Position numbers and translations under genes: made by a program
Shown here: one piece after another, positions 25,002 to 34,144 of the stretch
Numbering within the stretch: position 1 is the stretch's first letter
Layout of the letters: each line of letters begins with the position of its first letter
Notes under the pieces: model-generated
The model's database searches: none
Told to the model about the DNA's origin: nothing
Seen by the model: the letters and a program-made list of their open reading frames with translations, nothing else
Assembly (NCBI RefSeq): GCF_022557175.1
Contig: NZ_CP092915.1
Span: forward strand, 1,302,001-1,366,000
Source of the DNA: Mycolicibacterium sp. YH-1
GTDB lineage: Bacteria; Actinomycetota; Actinomycetes; Mycobacteriales; Mycobacteriaceae
Length of the DNA: 64,000 nt
Reading direction: 5' to 3'

Positions 25002-25637
25002 ATGCCGACGCTGGCGAAGGCGAAACCGCGAGGTCGGGCCGCACATCTCGGCCCGGAACGACGCCGTCCGCAGGTGCTCGACGCCGCGTTGGAGCTCACG
25101 GTCGAACAGGGCGTCGCCGAGGTGACGATCGGTGCGATCGCCGACCGGCTGGGCGTCACCCGGCCCGTGATCTACGCCTGCTTCGCCGACCGGATCGAGA
25201 TCATCACCGCGCTGCTGGAGCGCGAGACCGCCTACCTGCGTGACGCACTGGTCGAGACGCTGCGCTCGGCGCGCGGCGACGACCCGGAGTCAGTCTTCGT
25301 CGGTGGTTTCGTGTCGCTGTTGAATGTCGTCGCGGCCCACCCCAACTCGTGGCGGGTGGTCTTCTCGGCCCGGCCCGATCCCGCGGTTCTCGGCCGGTTC
25401 AAACGGGTCCGCGCGGAGTTGGCGAGCAAGGCCGCCCACTGGATCGGCCCGGCCCTGACCGCCTGGTGGGGCTTCTCCGACCTGGACGCCAAGCTGCCCG
25501 TGCTCATCGAGTTCTTCATCTCCTCGTGCGAGGCGGCGGTGCGCACACTGCTCGACACCACGAACACCTGGACCGCCGATGACCTCGGCGCGATGTACGG
25601 GCGCATGGTCTGCCACGCCCTTCAGGCCGCCAAGTAA
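25002..25637 (+). CDS. TetR-family transcriptional regulator
   Basis: 211 aa. HTH: VLDAALELTVEQGVAEVTIGAIADRLGVTRPVIYACFADRIEII (about 25-70), preceded by a basic tail (KAKPRGRAAHLGPERRRP). The ligand domain is helical and unassigned. The tandem CTACACATGTGTAG-type sites directly upstream are its probable operators. It is followed after 40 bp by the MpaB-type oxygenase and is likely its regulator. Confidence 0.9.
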   Translation: MPTLAKAKPRGRAAHLGPERRRPQVLDAALELTVEQGVAEVTIGAIADRLGVTRPVIYACFADRIEIITALLERETAYLRDALVETLRSARGDDPESVFVGGFVSLLNVVAAHPNSWRVVFSARPDPAVLGRFKRVRAELASKAAHWIGPALTAWWGFSDLDAKLPVLIEFFISSCEAAVRTLLDTTNTWTADDLGAMYGRMVCHALQAAK

Positions 25638-25677
25638 TCCATCCGACAACAGCATCCGATGACAAGGGGAGTAATCG

Positions 25678-26757
25678 ATGACGATCACAGGTACCGCTAA
25701 ACCGCCCCGGGGGAGTGCGGCGCAGCCACACGAGGACTACGGATTCTTCGGTCCGGACTCGGTGACGTGGAAGGTGTGGGGCTACCCGACGTCGCTGACC
25801 GTGGGGTTCCAGCGGTCCGTCGTGGTGGAGGAGCTCGACCCCAACCTGGTCGCCGCGGTCGACAAGACGCACGATATCTACAAGCGGCCGCGCACTCGAT
25901 ACGACCGCACGCTGCGCTACTTCGCGATGGTGGCTTTTGGAGGCTCACGCGAAACCGCCACCGCCGCTGATGTTCTGGTCAAGATCCACTCCAAGGCGAT
26001 CGGCACCGAGCCCTACGGCGGCGGACGCTACGATGCGAACGACCCGGCCTCGCAGCTGTGGATCCACCTCACCGCGTGGCATTCGATTCTCTACGCCTAC
26101 GAGAAGTACGGGCCCGGCCCGCTCTCGCCGCAGGAAGAGGCCCGGTACTGGGAGGAGTGCGCCGTCGCCGCCGAGCTGCAGACGTGCTCGCCGGATGACG
26201 TCCCGCGTACCCGCGACGGGGTGCGACGCTACTTCGAGTCGATGCGACCACAGTTGCAGGCCAGTGAGATCGCCGTCCAGGCGATGGACCATCTGCTCAA
26301 GGCCGACGTGATGCTGCCGCCCATGCCGCGGGCGGCGCGCCCCGCGGCGTGGCTGGTGACTCGAGTGCTGCGGGCCGGCACCATCGCGACGATGCCACGG
26401 TGGATGCGGGAGATGAGCGGGCTGCGGCAGCCCAGCATCGTCGATGTGCTGGTGCGGCCGATCCTGTGGACCAGCTTCCACGCGATCCGCATCAGCCCCC
26501 GTGCGGAGCTGATGGCGCTCAAGATCCTGTCACCGATGACGCACCCGGTGGTGGCACCCATCAAACTCGGTGTGGCACCGGTCAACCCGGAGGTCGTGAC
26601 GCCGGCCGAGGCGCGGACCCGGTACGGCTTGGATCGGCCCGCTGAGGCGCACCAGGAGTTGCGGGCGCGGCAGGCGGCGCGGGTCTTCGGTGAGGGTATC
26701 GAGCCCAGCGACGAAGGACTCATCGAGTCCGAGCCGATCCTCGGTCGGATGAGCTGA
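25678..26757 (+). CDS. MpaB/latex-clearing-protein family oxygenase (DUF2236)
   Basis: 359 aa. Family blocks: FFGPDSVTWKVWGYPTSLTVGFQRSVVVEELDP, RTRYDRTLRYFAMVAFG, VLVKIHSKAIGTEPYGGGRYDANDP, and LWIHLTAWHSILYAYEKYG; the conserved His residues in KIHSKA and WIHLTAWH are candidate haem or metal ligands as in Lcp and MpaB. MpaB oxidatively cleaves a prenyl side chain of mycophenolic acid; bacterial members are uncharacterised or cleave polyisoprenes. A proline- and Arg-rich C-terminal half lacks a clear membrane helix. The next gene is a small membrane protein. Confidence 0.85.
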   Translation: MTITGTAKPPRGSAAQPHEDYGFFGPDSVTWKVWGYPTSLTVGFQRSVVVEELDPNLVAAVDKTHDIYKRPRTRYDRTLRYFAMVAFGGSRETATAADVLVKIHSKAIGTEPYGGGRYDANDPASQLWIHLTAWHSILYAYEKYGPGPLSPQEEARYWEECAVAAELQTCSPDDVPRTRDGVRRYFESMRPQLQASEIAVQAMDHLLKADVMLPPMPRAARPAAWLVTRVLRAGTIATMPRWMREMSGLRQPSIVDVLVRPILWTSFHAIRISPRAELMALKILSPMTHPVVAPIKLGVAPVNPEVVTPAEARTRYGLDRPAEAHQELRARQAARVFGEGIEPSDEGLIESEPILGRMS

Positions 26758-26760
26758 CCG

Positions 26761-27135
26761 GTGAAATGGGCTGCACTCCTTCGTGACCGCGTCGTCCTCG
26801 CCCTGGTGGCGGTGGCGATCCTAGTCACGGGGCTCTTCGCGCTGTATCTGCCGACGGCACTGGATGATTACGACAAGTGGGGATTCCGGATCACGTGCGG
26901 GTCGGCGTTGTCGGCTGACTACGAGCAGGCCGCCACCGCCGATGCACACGCGGCAGGCGCAGGCGACTACACCGACCAGTGCCAGTCCGCGATCTGGTGG
27001 CGCCGCGGCTGGGCCAGCACGCTGGTACTGATCGGTGCGGGCCTGTCGATCTCGCTGCTGATTTCGGTCGCGAGGAGTCCATCGCCGCAACCAGCCGAGG
27101 ACAGCGGGTCGCGAGGCCCACGCCCTTCGTCGTGA
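26761..27135 (+). CDS. small membrane protein with two helices
   Basis: 124 aa, GTG start 3 bp after the oxygenase stop. Helix 1 about 11-30 (VVLALVAVAILVTGLFALYL), an outer loop of about 50 residues with two Cys (ITCGS, TDQCQ) that may form a disulfide, helix 2 about 84-103 (TLVLIGAGLSISLLISV), then a Ser/Pro tail. No family recognised. It is likely cotranscribed with the oxygenase. Confidence 0.65.
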   Translation: MKWAALLRDRVVLALVAVAILVTGLFALYLPTALDDYDKWGFRITCGSALSADYEQAATADAHAAGAGDYTDQCQSAIWWRRGWASTLVLIGAGLSISLLISVARSPSPQPAEDSGSRGPRPSS

Positions 27136-27185
27136 GGTGTGGGCGGCGCCGTGGAAGCGACGCGGTCACGCGACTCCGCGTGCCT

Positions 27186-28130
27186 CTACTTGTCGGAAAG
27201 ATCCTCGGCGGACTGGATCTCGACCTCGGCGGTCGCCTGGATGAGTGCCAGCAGCTCTTTGTCCAGACCGGGAGCGAACTCCTCGCGCCGTTCCGGTGCG
27301 ATGGTCATTGGGAACCCCTCGGGCATGATCGCGGTGCTCAGCTCGGTGCCGTCGTTGGACGGCGACGCCCCTCGATACAGCTTCGCCGCCTGGCTCTGGT
27401 CGTCGGAGCTGAAGGTGTACTGAATGCTCTGCAGTCCCAAATCGAGCAGCTTCTTGACCTCAGGGAACTTCGCGGCGTTCGTCTTGGGGATCGGCAGCGC
27501 CGCACCCCAATTCACGCCGAGGCTCTCAAGTGCCTTGGCGAATGCGTTCTCGTGCGCCTGGTCGCGAACGATGAGGTAGGCGATCGTGGAACGGGCTGCC
27601 TTGTTGTCGGTCATCTGGTAGATCCGGCACTTCTGCAGCCGTCCCGTCGACTCCAACATCAGGTTGTACAGCAGGTCGAGCACCAGGTTCCCGCTGTTGT
27701 AGACGTAGGACCCGAGCCACGGATTGCCTGCGGCATCCACTGGTAGCGCGCCCTGGGCACCGACCAGGTAGTGGTGAATGTTGCTGGTGTCCAATGCGAT
27801 CTTGAGAGGTGTTGCACCCTTGGCTCCCGGCTGATCGACCGTGTCCGTCTTCTTGCCGTTGTACTCCGGCGACCCGTCCAGCAGACGCGCGATGGTCGTA
27901 CCGATGAGCTCCACGTGGCTGATCTCCTCGGTCCCAACGCCCTGGAGCAGGTCCTTGTACGGCTTCGACGTCGCGTCACCCCGGAAGTTCATGCTCTGGA
28001 ACAGGTACTGCATCATGGTGCGCATCTCGCCGAACTGGCCACCAAGACCCTCTTGCAGCGCATTGGCCGCGGCTGGATCGGGCTCGTCGACAGCGATCTC
28101 ATTGATGAGTTGTTGAGTGTGCAGGTACAT
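27186..28130 (-). CDS. manganese catalase
   Basis: 314 aa. Di-manganese four-helix bundle: ligand-bearing motifs NALQEGLGGQFGEMRTMMQYLFQ, VGTEEISHVELIGTTIARLL and IVRDQAHENAFAKALESLG (Glu and His ligands). It degrades hydrogen peroxide in the cytoplasm without haem. An exact SigF-type promoter lies about 170 bp upstream on the same strand. In M. smegmatis the Mn catalase MSMEG_6213 is a strong SigF target with similar neighbours, which supports the assignment. Confidence 0.95.
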   Translation of the reverse strand: MYLHTQQLINEIAVDEPDPAAANALQEGLGGQFGEMRTMMQYLFQSMNFRGDATSKPYKDLLQGVGTEEISHVELIGTTIARLLDGSPEYNGKKTDTVDQPGAKGATPLKIALDTSNIHHYLVGAQGALPVDAAGNPWLGSYVYNSGNLVLDLLYNLMLESTGRLQKCRIYQMTDNKAARSTIAYLIVRDQAHENAFAKALESLGVNWGAALPIPKTNAAKFPEVKKLLDLGLQSIQYTFSSDDQSQAAKLYRGASPSNDGTELSTAIMPEGFPMTIAPERREEFAPGLDKELLALIQATAEVEIQSAEDLSDK

Positions 28131-28298
28131 GACTCTCCTTCGTCGACTACCGGCGCTTGAGGCAGCGTCGCGCTAGTCGGTCTTCGATCAGTGGGCGGCG
28201 CACGTGCCGACCGGATCGGTCGACGTATCGGATAGGGCGCCTTCTTCGTGATTCGCCGGCGATGCTCAGGTTTCTGGAAGCATGCGGTTCAGGCTTGA

Positions 28299-28322
28299 TA
28301 CCCAGGTGTTTTCCGCGCAAAC
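28299..28322 (-). promoter_or_regulatory. SigF-type promoter of Mn catalase
   Basis: On the minus strand GTTT (28322-28319), 15 bases, GGGTA (28303-28299): an exact match to the mycobacterial SigF consensus GTTT-N15-17-GGGTA. The predicted leader to the catalase start at 28130 is about 160 bases; 28131-28298 holds no gene. Confidence 0.75.
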
Positions 28323-28401
28323 ACCGGTGTCGCCCCCTCCTGAATCACGTGGTGCACACGACCGTGTGACGCGAGTCGCGAGGCAACCGCCACGATGCGA
28401 G

Positions 28402-28425
28402 GTTTCAAGTTGTTGAAACGGTGTA
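28402..28425 (+). promoter_or_regulatory. SigF-like promoter of the CsbD-type gene
   Basis: GTTT (28402-28405), 15 bases, GTGTA (28421-28425); one mismatch in the -10. The -35 overlaps an inverted repeat GTTTCAA-N4-TTGAAAC (28402-28419). The leader to 28561 is about 130 bases. With the opposite promoter at 28299-28322 it forms a divergent pair in the 430-bp gap 28131-28560. Confidence 0.5.
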
Positions 28426-28560
28426 TCCCCAGTGCAGTGGCAGCGGGGTCGGGCCTTGCCGTCGGCCGCACGCTGGCCCGCGAGTCCGTGACTGACCAAT
28501 TCAGGGCCATCAGCAGTGACTTCGCGGCCCTAAGACCTCACAATGATCTCTAGGAGAGAC

Positions 28561-29118
28561 ATGACAGAGCACGACAAGGCTGACGAAGCCCGCAAGGGAC
28601 TCTTCGACTCGATCAAGGGCAAGGTAAAGGAATTCGCCGGCGCCGTGACCCGAAACGACTCGTTGACCGCCGAGGGCCAGCTTGAGCAGACCCAGGCCAA
28701 GGAGCGTAAGGAGGCGAACGCCGTCGAGGCCGTCGCCGACGCCGAGGCCAAGCAGGCCCGAGCACAGGCCGCGGACGCCAGGCTGGAGGGCGTCAAGGAG
28801 CGCATGGCGGTGGACGCCGAGACGGCGGCCGCGGAGAAGTCCATCAAGAGTCAGCAGGACGCGCAGAAGCGTGCGGTCGAGCAGGCCGGGGCGCAGGAAG
28901 CTGCCCGTGGGATGACCCAGGCTGAGATCGATGCCCGACGCGGTGTTGAGCAGGCCAAGGCCGAGGAGCGCCAGGAGATCAGTGCCGCCAGCGGTGAGTT
29001 CGTGGATGCCGTCGGCGAGCACCAAGCCGCGGTGCAGGAGGCTTCCGCCGAGCAGGCCGAAGCCGATCGGATCCGAGCACGCGCCGACCGCCTGACCAAC
29101 GACGCCGACCTGCCCTGA
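28561..29118 (+). CDS. CsbD-like stress protein with coiled-coil tail
   Basis: 185 aa from ATG 28561 (AGGAGAG directly upstream); an ATG at 28543 in frame has no ribosome site. The N-terminal part, KGLFDSIKGKVKEFAGAVTRNDSLTAEGQLEQ, is a CsbD domain, a SigB-type general stress marker. The remaining 140 residues are Ala/Glu/Gln/Lys-rich and strongly predicted to form a coiled coil. Function unknown. It lies 130 bp after a SigF-like promoter and upstream of another coiled-coil gene, as in the M. smegmatis MSMEG_6210 region. Confidence 0.85.
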   Translation: MTEHDKADEARKGLFDSIKGKVKEFAGAVTRNDSLTAEGQLEQTQAKERKEANAVEAVADAEAKQARAQAADARLEGVKERMAVDAETAAAEKSIKSQQDAQKRAVEQAGAQEAARGMTQAEIDARRGVEQAKAEERQEISAASGEFVDAVGEHQAAVQEASAEQAEADRIRARADRLTNDADLP

Positions 29119-29144
29119 GCAACCCGTAGCCCTAGGAGATATCA

Positions 29145-29822
29145 ATGAGAATCACCGAACTACCGATCGCAGTTCTACGCTTTCAGTATCAACTCGTACG
29201 GACTCCGCTGGAACTGATCGAGGACCGAGTGGTGTCGCGGATGGGGGCGGAAGCGCCTGCGCGACTGTTCTACGAGCGCTCGCTCGGCGTGCTCGACGCG
29301 ACCGTTGGCAGCGCCCTCGGAGATCCGAGGTTGGAGAGGCGTGGCTCAGCGCTCGTCGACCGAAGCGACGCGCTCAGCCGCGCAGCACAACTCGAGGAGA
29401 CCGCGACCCAGAAGAAGGCGAAGGCCGATGCCGAGCTGGCGGCCAGTCGCGAGAAGGTCGTAGAGGACCGGGACCAGGCCCACGAGGCCAAGAAGCAGGG
29501 TGTCGAGGAAGCTCGCGCCGAGGCGGAGCAGCGCAAGCGTGCCGCAGCGGAGGAGGCGCGGGAACGCACCGCCGCGACGAAGCGGCAGGTGGACGAAGTG
29601 GCTGCCCGGCGCACCAATGCGGCCGAGGAGATCAAGCGCAACGAGCAGGCGAAGATCCGTGCGGCCGAGCAGAAGGTCACCGCGGCAGCCGATTCCAAGC
29701 TCAAAGATGCCCAAGCCAAGCGTGATGAGGCTGAGAGCAAGCGTGCGCAGGCGAATCGGGTGGAGCAGTTGGCCGACGTCGAGAAGCAGAATCGGCAGGC
29801 CAAGCGGGCCGCCAAGCCCTAA
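29145..29822 (+). CDS. Lys/Glu/Ala-rich coiled-coil stress protein
   Basis: 225 aa. A short ordered N-terminus (MRITELPIAVLRFQYQLVRTPLELIEDRVVSRMG) precedes a long, highly charged helix (about 75-225) rich in Lys, Glu, Ala and Gln. Genomes often mislabel it as an IF2-family translation factor because of this low-complexity region; it has no GTPase motifs. ATG has AGGAGAT upstream. It is cotranscribed with the CsbD gene, so it is probably a SigF-regulated general-stress protein of unknown mechanism. Confidence 0.8.
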   Translation: MRITELPIAVLRFQYQLVRTPLELIEDRVVSRMGAEAPARLFYERSLGVLDATVGSALGDPRLERRGSALVDRSDALSRAAQLEETATQKKAKADAELAASREKVVEDRDQAHEAKKQGVEEARAEAEQRKRAAAEEARERTAATKRQVDEVAARRTNAAEEIKRNEQAKIRAAEQKVTAAADSKLKDAQAKRDEAESKRAQANRVEQLADVEKQNRQAKRAAKP

Positions 29823-29834
29823 CGGCTCTGCGGC

Positions 29835-29873
29835 AAGTGGGCCCCTCCGTCATATTGACGGAGGGGCCCACTT
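29835..29873. terminator. strong bidirectional terminator hairpin
   Basis: A perfect 18-bp stem (29835-29852 with 29856-29873) with a 3-base loop TAT. It starts 12 bp after the coiled-coil gene stop and stands 37 bp from the convergent GH13 gene stop. Confidence 0.9.
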
Positions 29874-29909
29874 TCAGCCAACGGGTCTGCGCCGCAGTGC
29901 TTCAGGGCT

Positions 29910-32162
29910 CTAGGGACTGCTCGACTCAGCGGCGTCCGACTCCTCAGCGGGCATCTCGACGAGAAGTGACATGCCGTGATGGGCCGGCATCTCGACGGTG
30001 AAGCTGTGCAGATCATCCACTGTGGCAAAGGACTTGCCGGTGAACATGTCCGACACCACCCCGCTGGGGGGCAGCTTCTCGGACCGCACGGTGCCGGCGA
30101 CATCCTCATTGGCGAAGTTCAGGACAGTCAGCTGATACCGACCCTCGTCGGCCAGTTGATGCACCAGCACCAGCATGCCCCGGTGGGACACCTCGGGGAT
30201 GTCGATCTGGCGGCTGGTGGCGATTCCGTAGTGGGACCGAACTCGCAGGATTGCCTGCAGCTGGCGCAGGAAACTGGCGTCGTCGGCCATCTGTTCTGGA
30301 ATCGAACCGTAAAGGCTTCTGCCTCTGGGCATTCCGGCCAGCGATTGAGTCGCCGACGGGTTGACGCCCATCAGGTCGTGAGCCGATCGGTGAATCCAGC
30401 GGGTGTCGCCCTCGCGCAGTAACTCCGGGATGTTCGAGGGTGGCAACGTCAGCATCCCGCACAGGTCCCATCCCGACAGGGCGAAGACACCCGGCTGGAG
30501 GGCGTTGAACATCGCCAGCAGGAGGTGAGCCCGCCTGATGTGATCGACATCGTCGATGGTGTCCAGGTCGGTGACGCCGAGGGTGGCAGCGATGACGGTG
30601 GCGGTGGTGCAGGCGATTCCATTGGTGGTGAACACCAGGTTGTAGGGACCGTTCTCGCCCGTGAGCTTCTGGGTGAGGTCGGCGCGGATCGTCTCGCCGA
30701 GCGCCTCGCCGGTGATCTCCTCGCCCTTGTAGGTGAAGACGTCATCCCGGTGCCCGGTCGACCAGTGCACCAGTTCGTAGGTCAGCTCGTCGTGGTTCTG
30801 CAGCGCGTGCACCAGGGAGGCGGGGTCGACTCCGAGTTCGAGCGTGGTGCGCAGCGTCAGCCGGAGGAACTCCGTGTCGGCGGTGGCCAGCGCGTGTTGA
30901 TAGGCAGGTCGGTTGATGAAGTCATAGGACAGGTCCGCACCGGCCGCGCCGACGTCCCGTATGTCGTCGATGGTGAGGTTCAGCTCCTGGAAGGTGAAGC
31001 CGCCGACCTTCCGCACCATGCTCGCGATCAGGTGGTTGGCGGCCTCCGACAGCGGGTGACCCTCAGACCATGCGGTGCTGTCCTCGGCGGCGGTCTTCTC
31101 CGCGCCCAGGAATCCGTTCGCGTCCAGTCGAAGTCCACCGGTGCCCAGGTCGGTGAGCGAGTGCAGGGCGTCCCCGATGACCAGGCGCATGCCCGCGAAG
31201 GACGGGTCCAGCCAGTTGATCGAGGGCTGACCGTCCTTGAAGTAGTGCAGGTAAACCCATCGGCGCTGCACACCGTCGGTGCCCAGCACCGAACGGGTGA
31301 CACTCCAGTTGGTCTCCTTGACGCCCTCGGCGTAGAAGATCACCCGCTGCAGCCGGCCGATGATGTAACCGGCCTTGTCCAGCCACTGCTCGGTCTCGGC
31401 GTCGATGTTCACCGAATCGGCCCCGGGCGGCACAGCGGGCAGGTTCTCCCAGTCGCGTTCGTCGATCTCGACCATGTGATAGATGCCGGGGTAGTCGGCG
31501 TACTTCATCTCCGCCAGCCGGAAGTCCGCGCCCTTGCCGGTGTGCCCTGGGACGATGTCGTCGATGATGGTGCCGCCGTACCAGTTCGCGGTGCCGCACA
31601 TGGTGCGGAATTCGTCCTCGGTGCCGAAGGCCGGGTCGATCTGGGTGCTGATGCGGTCGAAGTGGCCATCGACGCTGGGGGTCTGCTCCCATCCGGAGAG
31701 ACCTCCGGCCCGCTTGACCGGCCCGGTGTGGATGGCCTCGATGCCGATCTCGGCGAATGCCTTCCACATGCCCTCATCGGCCATGGCCTTGAGGAAGGAC
31801 TCGTTCGGACGGGTGATCAGCGACAACGGATACGCGGTGAACCAGACCGCGGCGGTGTCGACCGCGTGGCGGGGGCTCGGGGTGGCGTACGGGTTCTGCC
31901 ACATCGAACCCTGGCCGGAGAACTGCTGACTGATCTCGTTGGCGTCGGCGAGCATCGACTGCGTGAGCAGCCAGGACACATAAGCCGGGTTGTCGGCGGT
32001 CGCCGGCCCGTCCTGGGCGACGGAGCGCCGGTTGAACGGCGCGCGCACACGCGGGCGGAACCGCAGCGAGCGCGGGCGCGCCGGGTGCAGATGTTCGTCG
32101 AAGGTGGGTTCGGACGGTTCGCGGGCTTGATCGTCGGGTTCGGACTCTGCCGCCTCGGACAT
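29910..32162 (-). CDS. GH13 alpha-amylase-family enzyme (trehalose synthase-related)
   Basis: 750 aa. The (beta/alpha)8 barrel shows all catalytic residues: nucleophile Asp in [12 protein letters not shown], acid/base Glu in FTFQELNL, and the transition-state Asp in [12 protein letters not shown]. The barrel is preceded by an Arg-rich N-terminal extension (about 1-60) and followed by a C-terminal beta domain. The pattern is close to TreS-type maltose-trehalose isomerases and related glucosyltransferases, but the linked maltokinase and GlgE genes are absent, so it may act on another alpha-glucan. It lies convergent with the stress pair. Confidence 0.87.
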   Translation of the reverse strand: MSEAAESEPDDQAREPSEPTFDEHLHPARPRSLRFRPRVRAPFNRRSVAQDGPATADNPAYVSWLLTQSMLADANEISQQFSGQGSMWQNPYATPSPRHAVDTAAVWFTAYPLSLITRPNESFLKAMADEGMWKAFAEIGIEAIHTGPVKRAGGLSGWEQTPSVDGHFDRISTQIDPAFGTEDEFRTMCGTANWYGGTIIDDIVPGHTGKGADFRLAEMKYADYPGIYHMVEIDERDWENLPAVPPGADSVNIDAETEQWLDKAGYIIGRLQRVIFYAEGVKETNWSVTRSVLGTDGVQRRWVYLHYFKDGQPSINWLDPSFAGMRLVIGDALHSLTDLGTGGLRLDANGFLGAEKTAAEDSTAWSEGHPLSEAANHLIASMVRKVGGFTFQELNLTIDDIRDVGAAGADLSYDFINRPAYQHALATADTEFLRLTLRTTLELGVDPASLVHALQNHDELTYELVHWSTGHRDDVFTYKGEEITGEALGETIRADLTQKLTGENGPYNLVFTTNGIACTTATVIAATLGVTDLDTIDDVDHIRRAHLLLAMFNALQPGVFALSGWDLCGMLTLPPSNIPELLREGDTRWIHRSAHDLMGVNPSATQSLAGMPRGRSLYGSIPEQMADDASFLRQLQAILRVRSHYGIATSRQIDIPEVSHRGMLVLVHQLADEGRYQLTVLNFANEDVAGTVRSEKLPPSGVVSDMFTGKSFATVDDLHSFTVEMPAHHGMSLLVEMPAEESDAAESSSP

Positions 32163-32305
32163 GTGCCCCCTTCGCGAAGTATTGGCCGTTCGACCGGTTG
32201 TCGTGTCGCAGTATTGCCAGCGCGACGTGGGGTTGAAACAAGTCGTGCGTTCCAGTCTCCAAAGTAGCGCGGCTCGATGCCGCGCACCGGGCTCGGAGAT
32301 CGCTG

Positions 32306-33292
32306 CTACCGGGACTCGCTCCGACGCGCCGTCTCGAAGCGCTTGCGGTACGTGCCGGGTGTGATGCCCAGTTCGCGCCTGAACAGTCGGCGCAGGGATT
32401 CGCCGGATCCGGTCCCCGTCCGTTCCGCGACGTGATCGAGGGAGTCGTGACCGCTGGTGAGCAGGGTGCAGGCCGCCTCGAGCCGGGTCCGGTCGACGAA
32501 ACGTTGTGGCGTGTAGCCAGTCTCGGCGAGGAACAGTCGGGACAGGTGGCGAGCGCTCACCCCCGCGGCCTCGGACAGCGAGCGCAGAGAGTGGTTGTGA
32601 CTCGGATCGCTGGTGATGAGGTTCATGACGTTCCGCACGATGGAGCTGTCGGTGGGCAGCGCGTCGAGACGGACGCTGAACTGTGATTGGTCACCGGGGC
32701 GGGCCATGAAGACGACCAGCTCCCTGGCGACTTCGCGGGCCAGTGTCGCGCCGTGGTCATGCTCGATCAGCGACAGGCTCAGGTCGATGCCCGCGGTGAC
32801 ACCTGCCGATGTGACGTAGTCACCGTCGGTGACGAAGATTGCGGCCGAGTCCACAGTGAGTTCGGGAAATCGGGCGGCGAGGTGGTTTGCGAGCTTCCAG
32901 TGGGTGGCGACCCGTCGCCCGTCGAGCAATCCGGTCGCGGCGAGGGGGAACGCTCCGGCGCAGATGGAGACCGTCCGGCGGCTGCGTTTCGCCAGTGTGC
33001 GGACGGCGTCGATGAGGGCGGGGTCGCTGATACTCCTCTGCCAGTTCGGTGCGCCGGGCACCAGAAGGGTGCCGATGGCCTGCGGCAGCGCGTCCACCGG
33101 CACGTCAACGCCGAGCCGAACCCCCGAGCTGGCGACAACGTCCTGGCCGGTGAGCGAGGTGTTGATGATCCGGTAGTGCGCGCCGAGGGCATTGGCCGCC
33201 GCGAGGGCGTCGATTGGACCGGTCACGTCGAGCGACTGGATGCCGTCGTAGAGCAGTACGACGACGGCATGGGGGACAGGGCCTGGTGCCAT
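32306..33292 (-). CDS. GlxA-type AraC-family regulator (DJ-1/PfpI plus HTH)
   Basis: 328 aa from ATG 33292. The N-terminal DJ-1/PfpI-like domain ([25 protein letters not shown] ... [26 protein letters not shown], with Cys in SICAG) is followed by an AraC HTH pair ([43 protein letters not shown] ... [19 protein letters not shown]). It is divergent from the HD-domain hydrolase at 33439 and probably controls it; the regulator's ligand may be a small reactive compound. Confidence 0.9.
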   Translation of the reverse strand: MAPGPVPHAVVVLLYDGIQSLDVTGPIDALAAANALGAHYRIINTSLTGQDVVASSGVRLGVDVPVDALPQAIGTLLVPGAPNWQRSISDPALIDAVRTLAKRSRRTVSICAGAFPLAATGLLDGRRVATHWKLANHLAARFPELTVDSAAIFVTDGDYVTSAGVTAGIDLSLSLIEHDHGATLAREVARELVVFMARPGDQSQFSVRLDALPTDSSIVRNVMNLITSDPSHNHSLRSLSEAAGVSARHLSRLFLAETGYTPQRFVDRTRLEAACTLLTSGHDSLDHVAERTGTGSGESLRRLFRRELGITPGTYRKRFETARRSESR

Positions 33293-33438
33293 GGTGGCCA
33301 ATCTGCGCCGTTGTGGCGGCCATGTCCACATGTGAGGGTTTCGCGTCCATCTGGACGCTGCCGCTCCACGCTCGTGCGGCCGATGCTGGAGGAACCGGGA
33401 GCTGTATCGGCGCTCCCAGCACAGAGGAGAGGAACATC

Positions 33439-34086
33439 ATGACCAGTACCCCTGAAGTCATTGCCGGAGTGCGGATCCCAGACAGTGCTCTGGCTCGGGA
33501 GGCCACCGGGTTGATCCGGGACACCACGAATGAGCTGATCTTCCATCACTCGCGACGAGTGTTTCTGTTCGGAAGTCTGCAGACGCGCGGCTGGGGCGCG
33601 ACCCCCGACCCCGAACTGCTCTACATCGCCGCCATGTTCCACGACACCGGGCTGGTGGCGCCCTACCGCGGTACCGCGCAGCGGTTCGAGATGGACGGCG
33701 CCGACGCGGCGAGAGAGTTCCTCATCTCGCGTGGGCATTCTGAGCAGGAGGCCCAGATCGTCTGGACGGCGATTGCGCTGCACACCACACCGGAAGTGCC
33801 CCACAAGCTCGATCCGGTGATCGCTGCGACCACCGCGGGGGTGGAGACCGACGTGGTCGGCCTTCACCTGGACGCGCTCAGCGCCAGTGAGATCGACGCG
33901 GTGACCGCGGTGCATCCGCGGCCGGACTTCAAGAACCGGATCCTGCAGGCGTTCGTCGACGGCTTCGGCTACCGGCCCGAGACCACCTTCGGCACCATGA
34001 ACGCCGATGTGCTCGAGCACTTCGTGCCGGGGTTTCATCGGATCGACATGGTCGACCTCGTCAAGAACTCGGCCTGGCCCGAATAG
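33439..34086 (+). CDS. HD-domain hydrolase (cyanamide hydratase-like)
   Basis: 215 aa from ATG 33439, preceded by GAGGAGAGG; the longer frame upstream is not coding. HD motif: ELIFHHSRRVFLFG, then IAAMFHDTGLVAPY (His-Asp pair), VWTAIALHTTPEVP (His) and a late ADVLEHFVPGF. This resembles the fungal and bacterial cyanamide hydratase family, which hydrates nitriles such as cyanamide to urea; other HD proteins are phosphohydrolases. The divergent GlxA-type regulator suggests induction by the substrate. Confidence 0.85.
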   Translation: MTSTPEVIAGVRIPDSALAREATGLIRDTTNELIFHHSRRVFLFGSLQTRGWGATPDPELLYIAAMFHDTGLVAPYRGTAQRFEMDGADAAREFLISRGHSEQEAQIVWTAIALHTTPEVPHKLDPVIAATTAGVETDVVGLHLDALSASEIDAVTAVHPRPDFKNRILQAFVDGFGYRPETTFGTMNADVLEHFVPGFHRIDMVDLVKNSAWPE

Positions 34087-34144
34087 CTCGGGGGTCGTCA
34101 GCTGCGATTTCGGCGATCCGTGATGTTCTTCAGGCAGAATCGCA

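Noticed and set aside
29145..29822. Translation initiation factor IF2 family
   Set aside because: Likeness rests on a Lys/Glu/Ala low-complexity helix; no GTP-binding motifs are present.
30525..32267. 580-aa reading frame on the plus strand
   Set aside because: It is antisense to the GH13 gene with all catalytic motifs on the minus strand. No domain or ribosome site.
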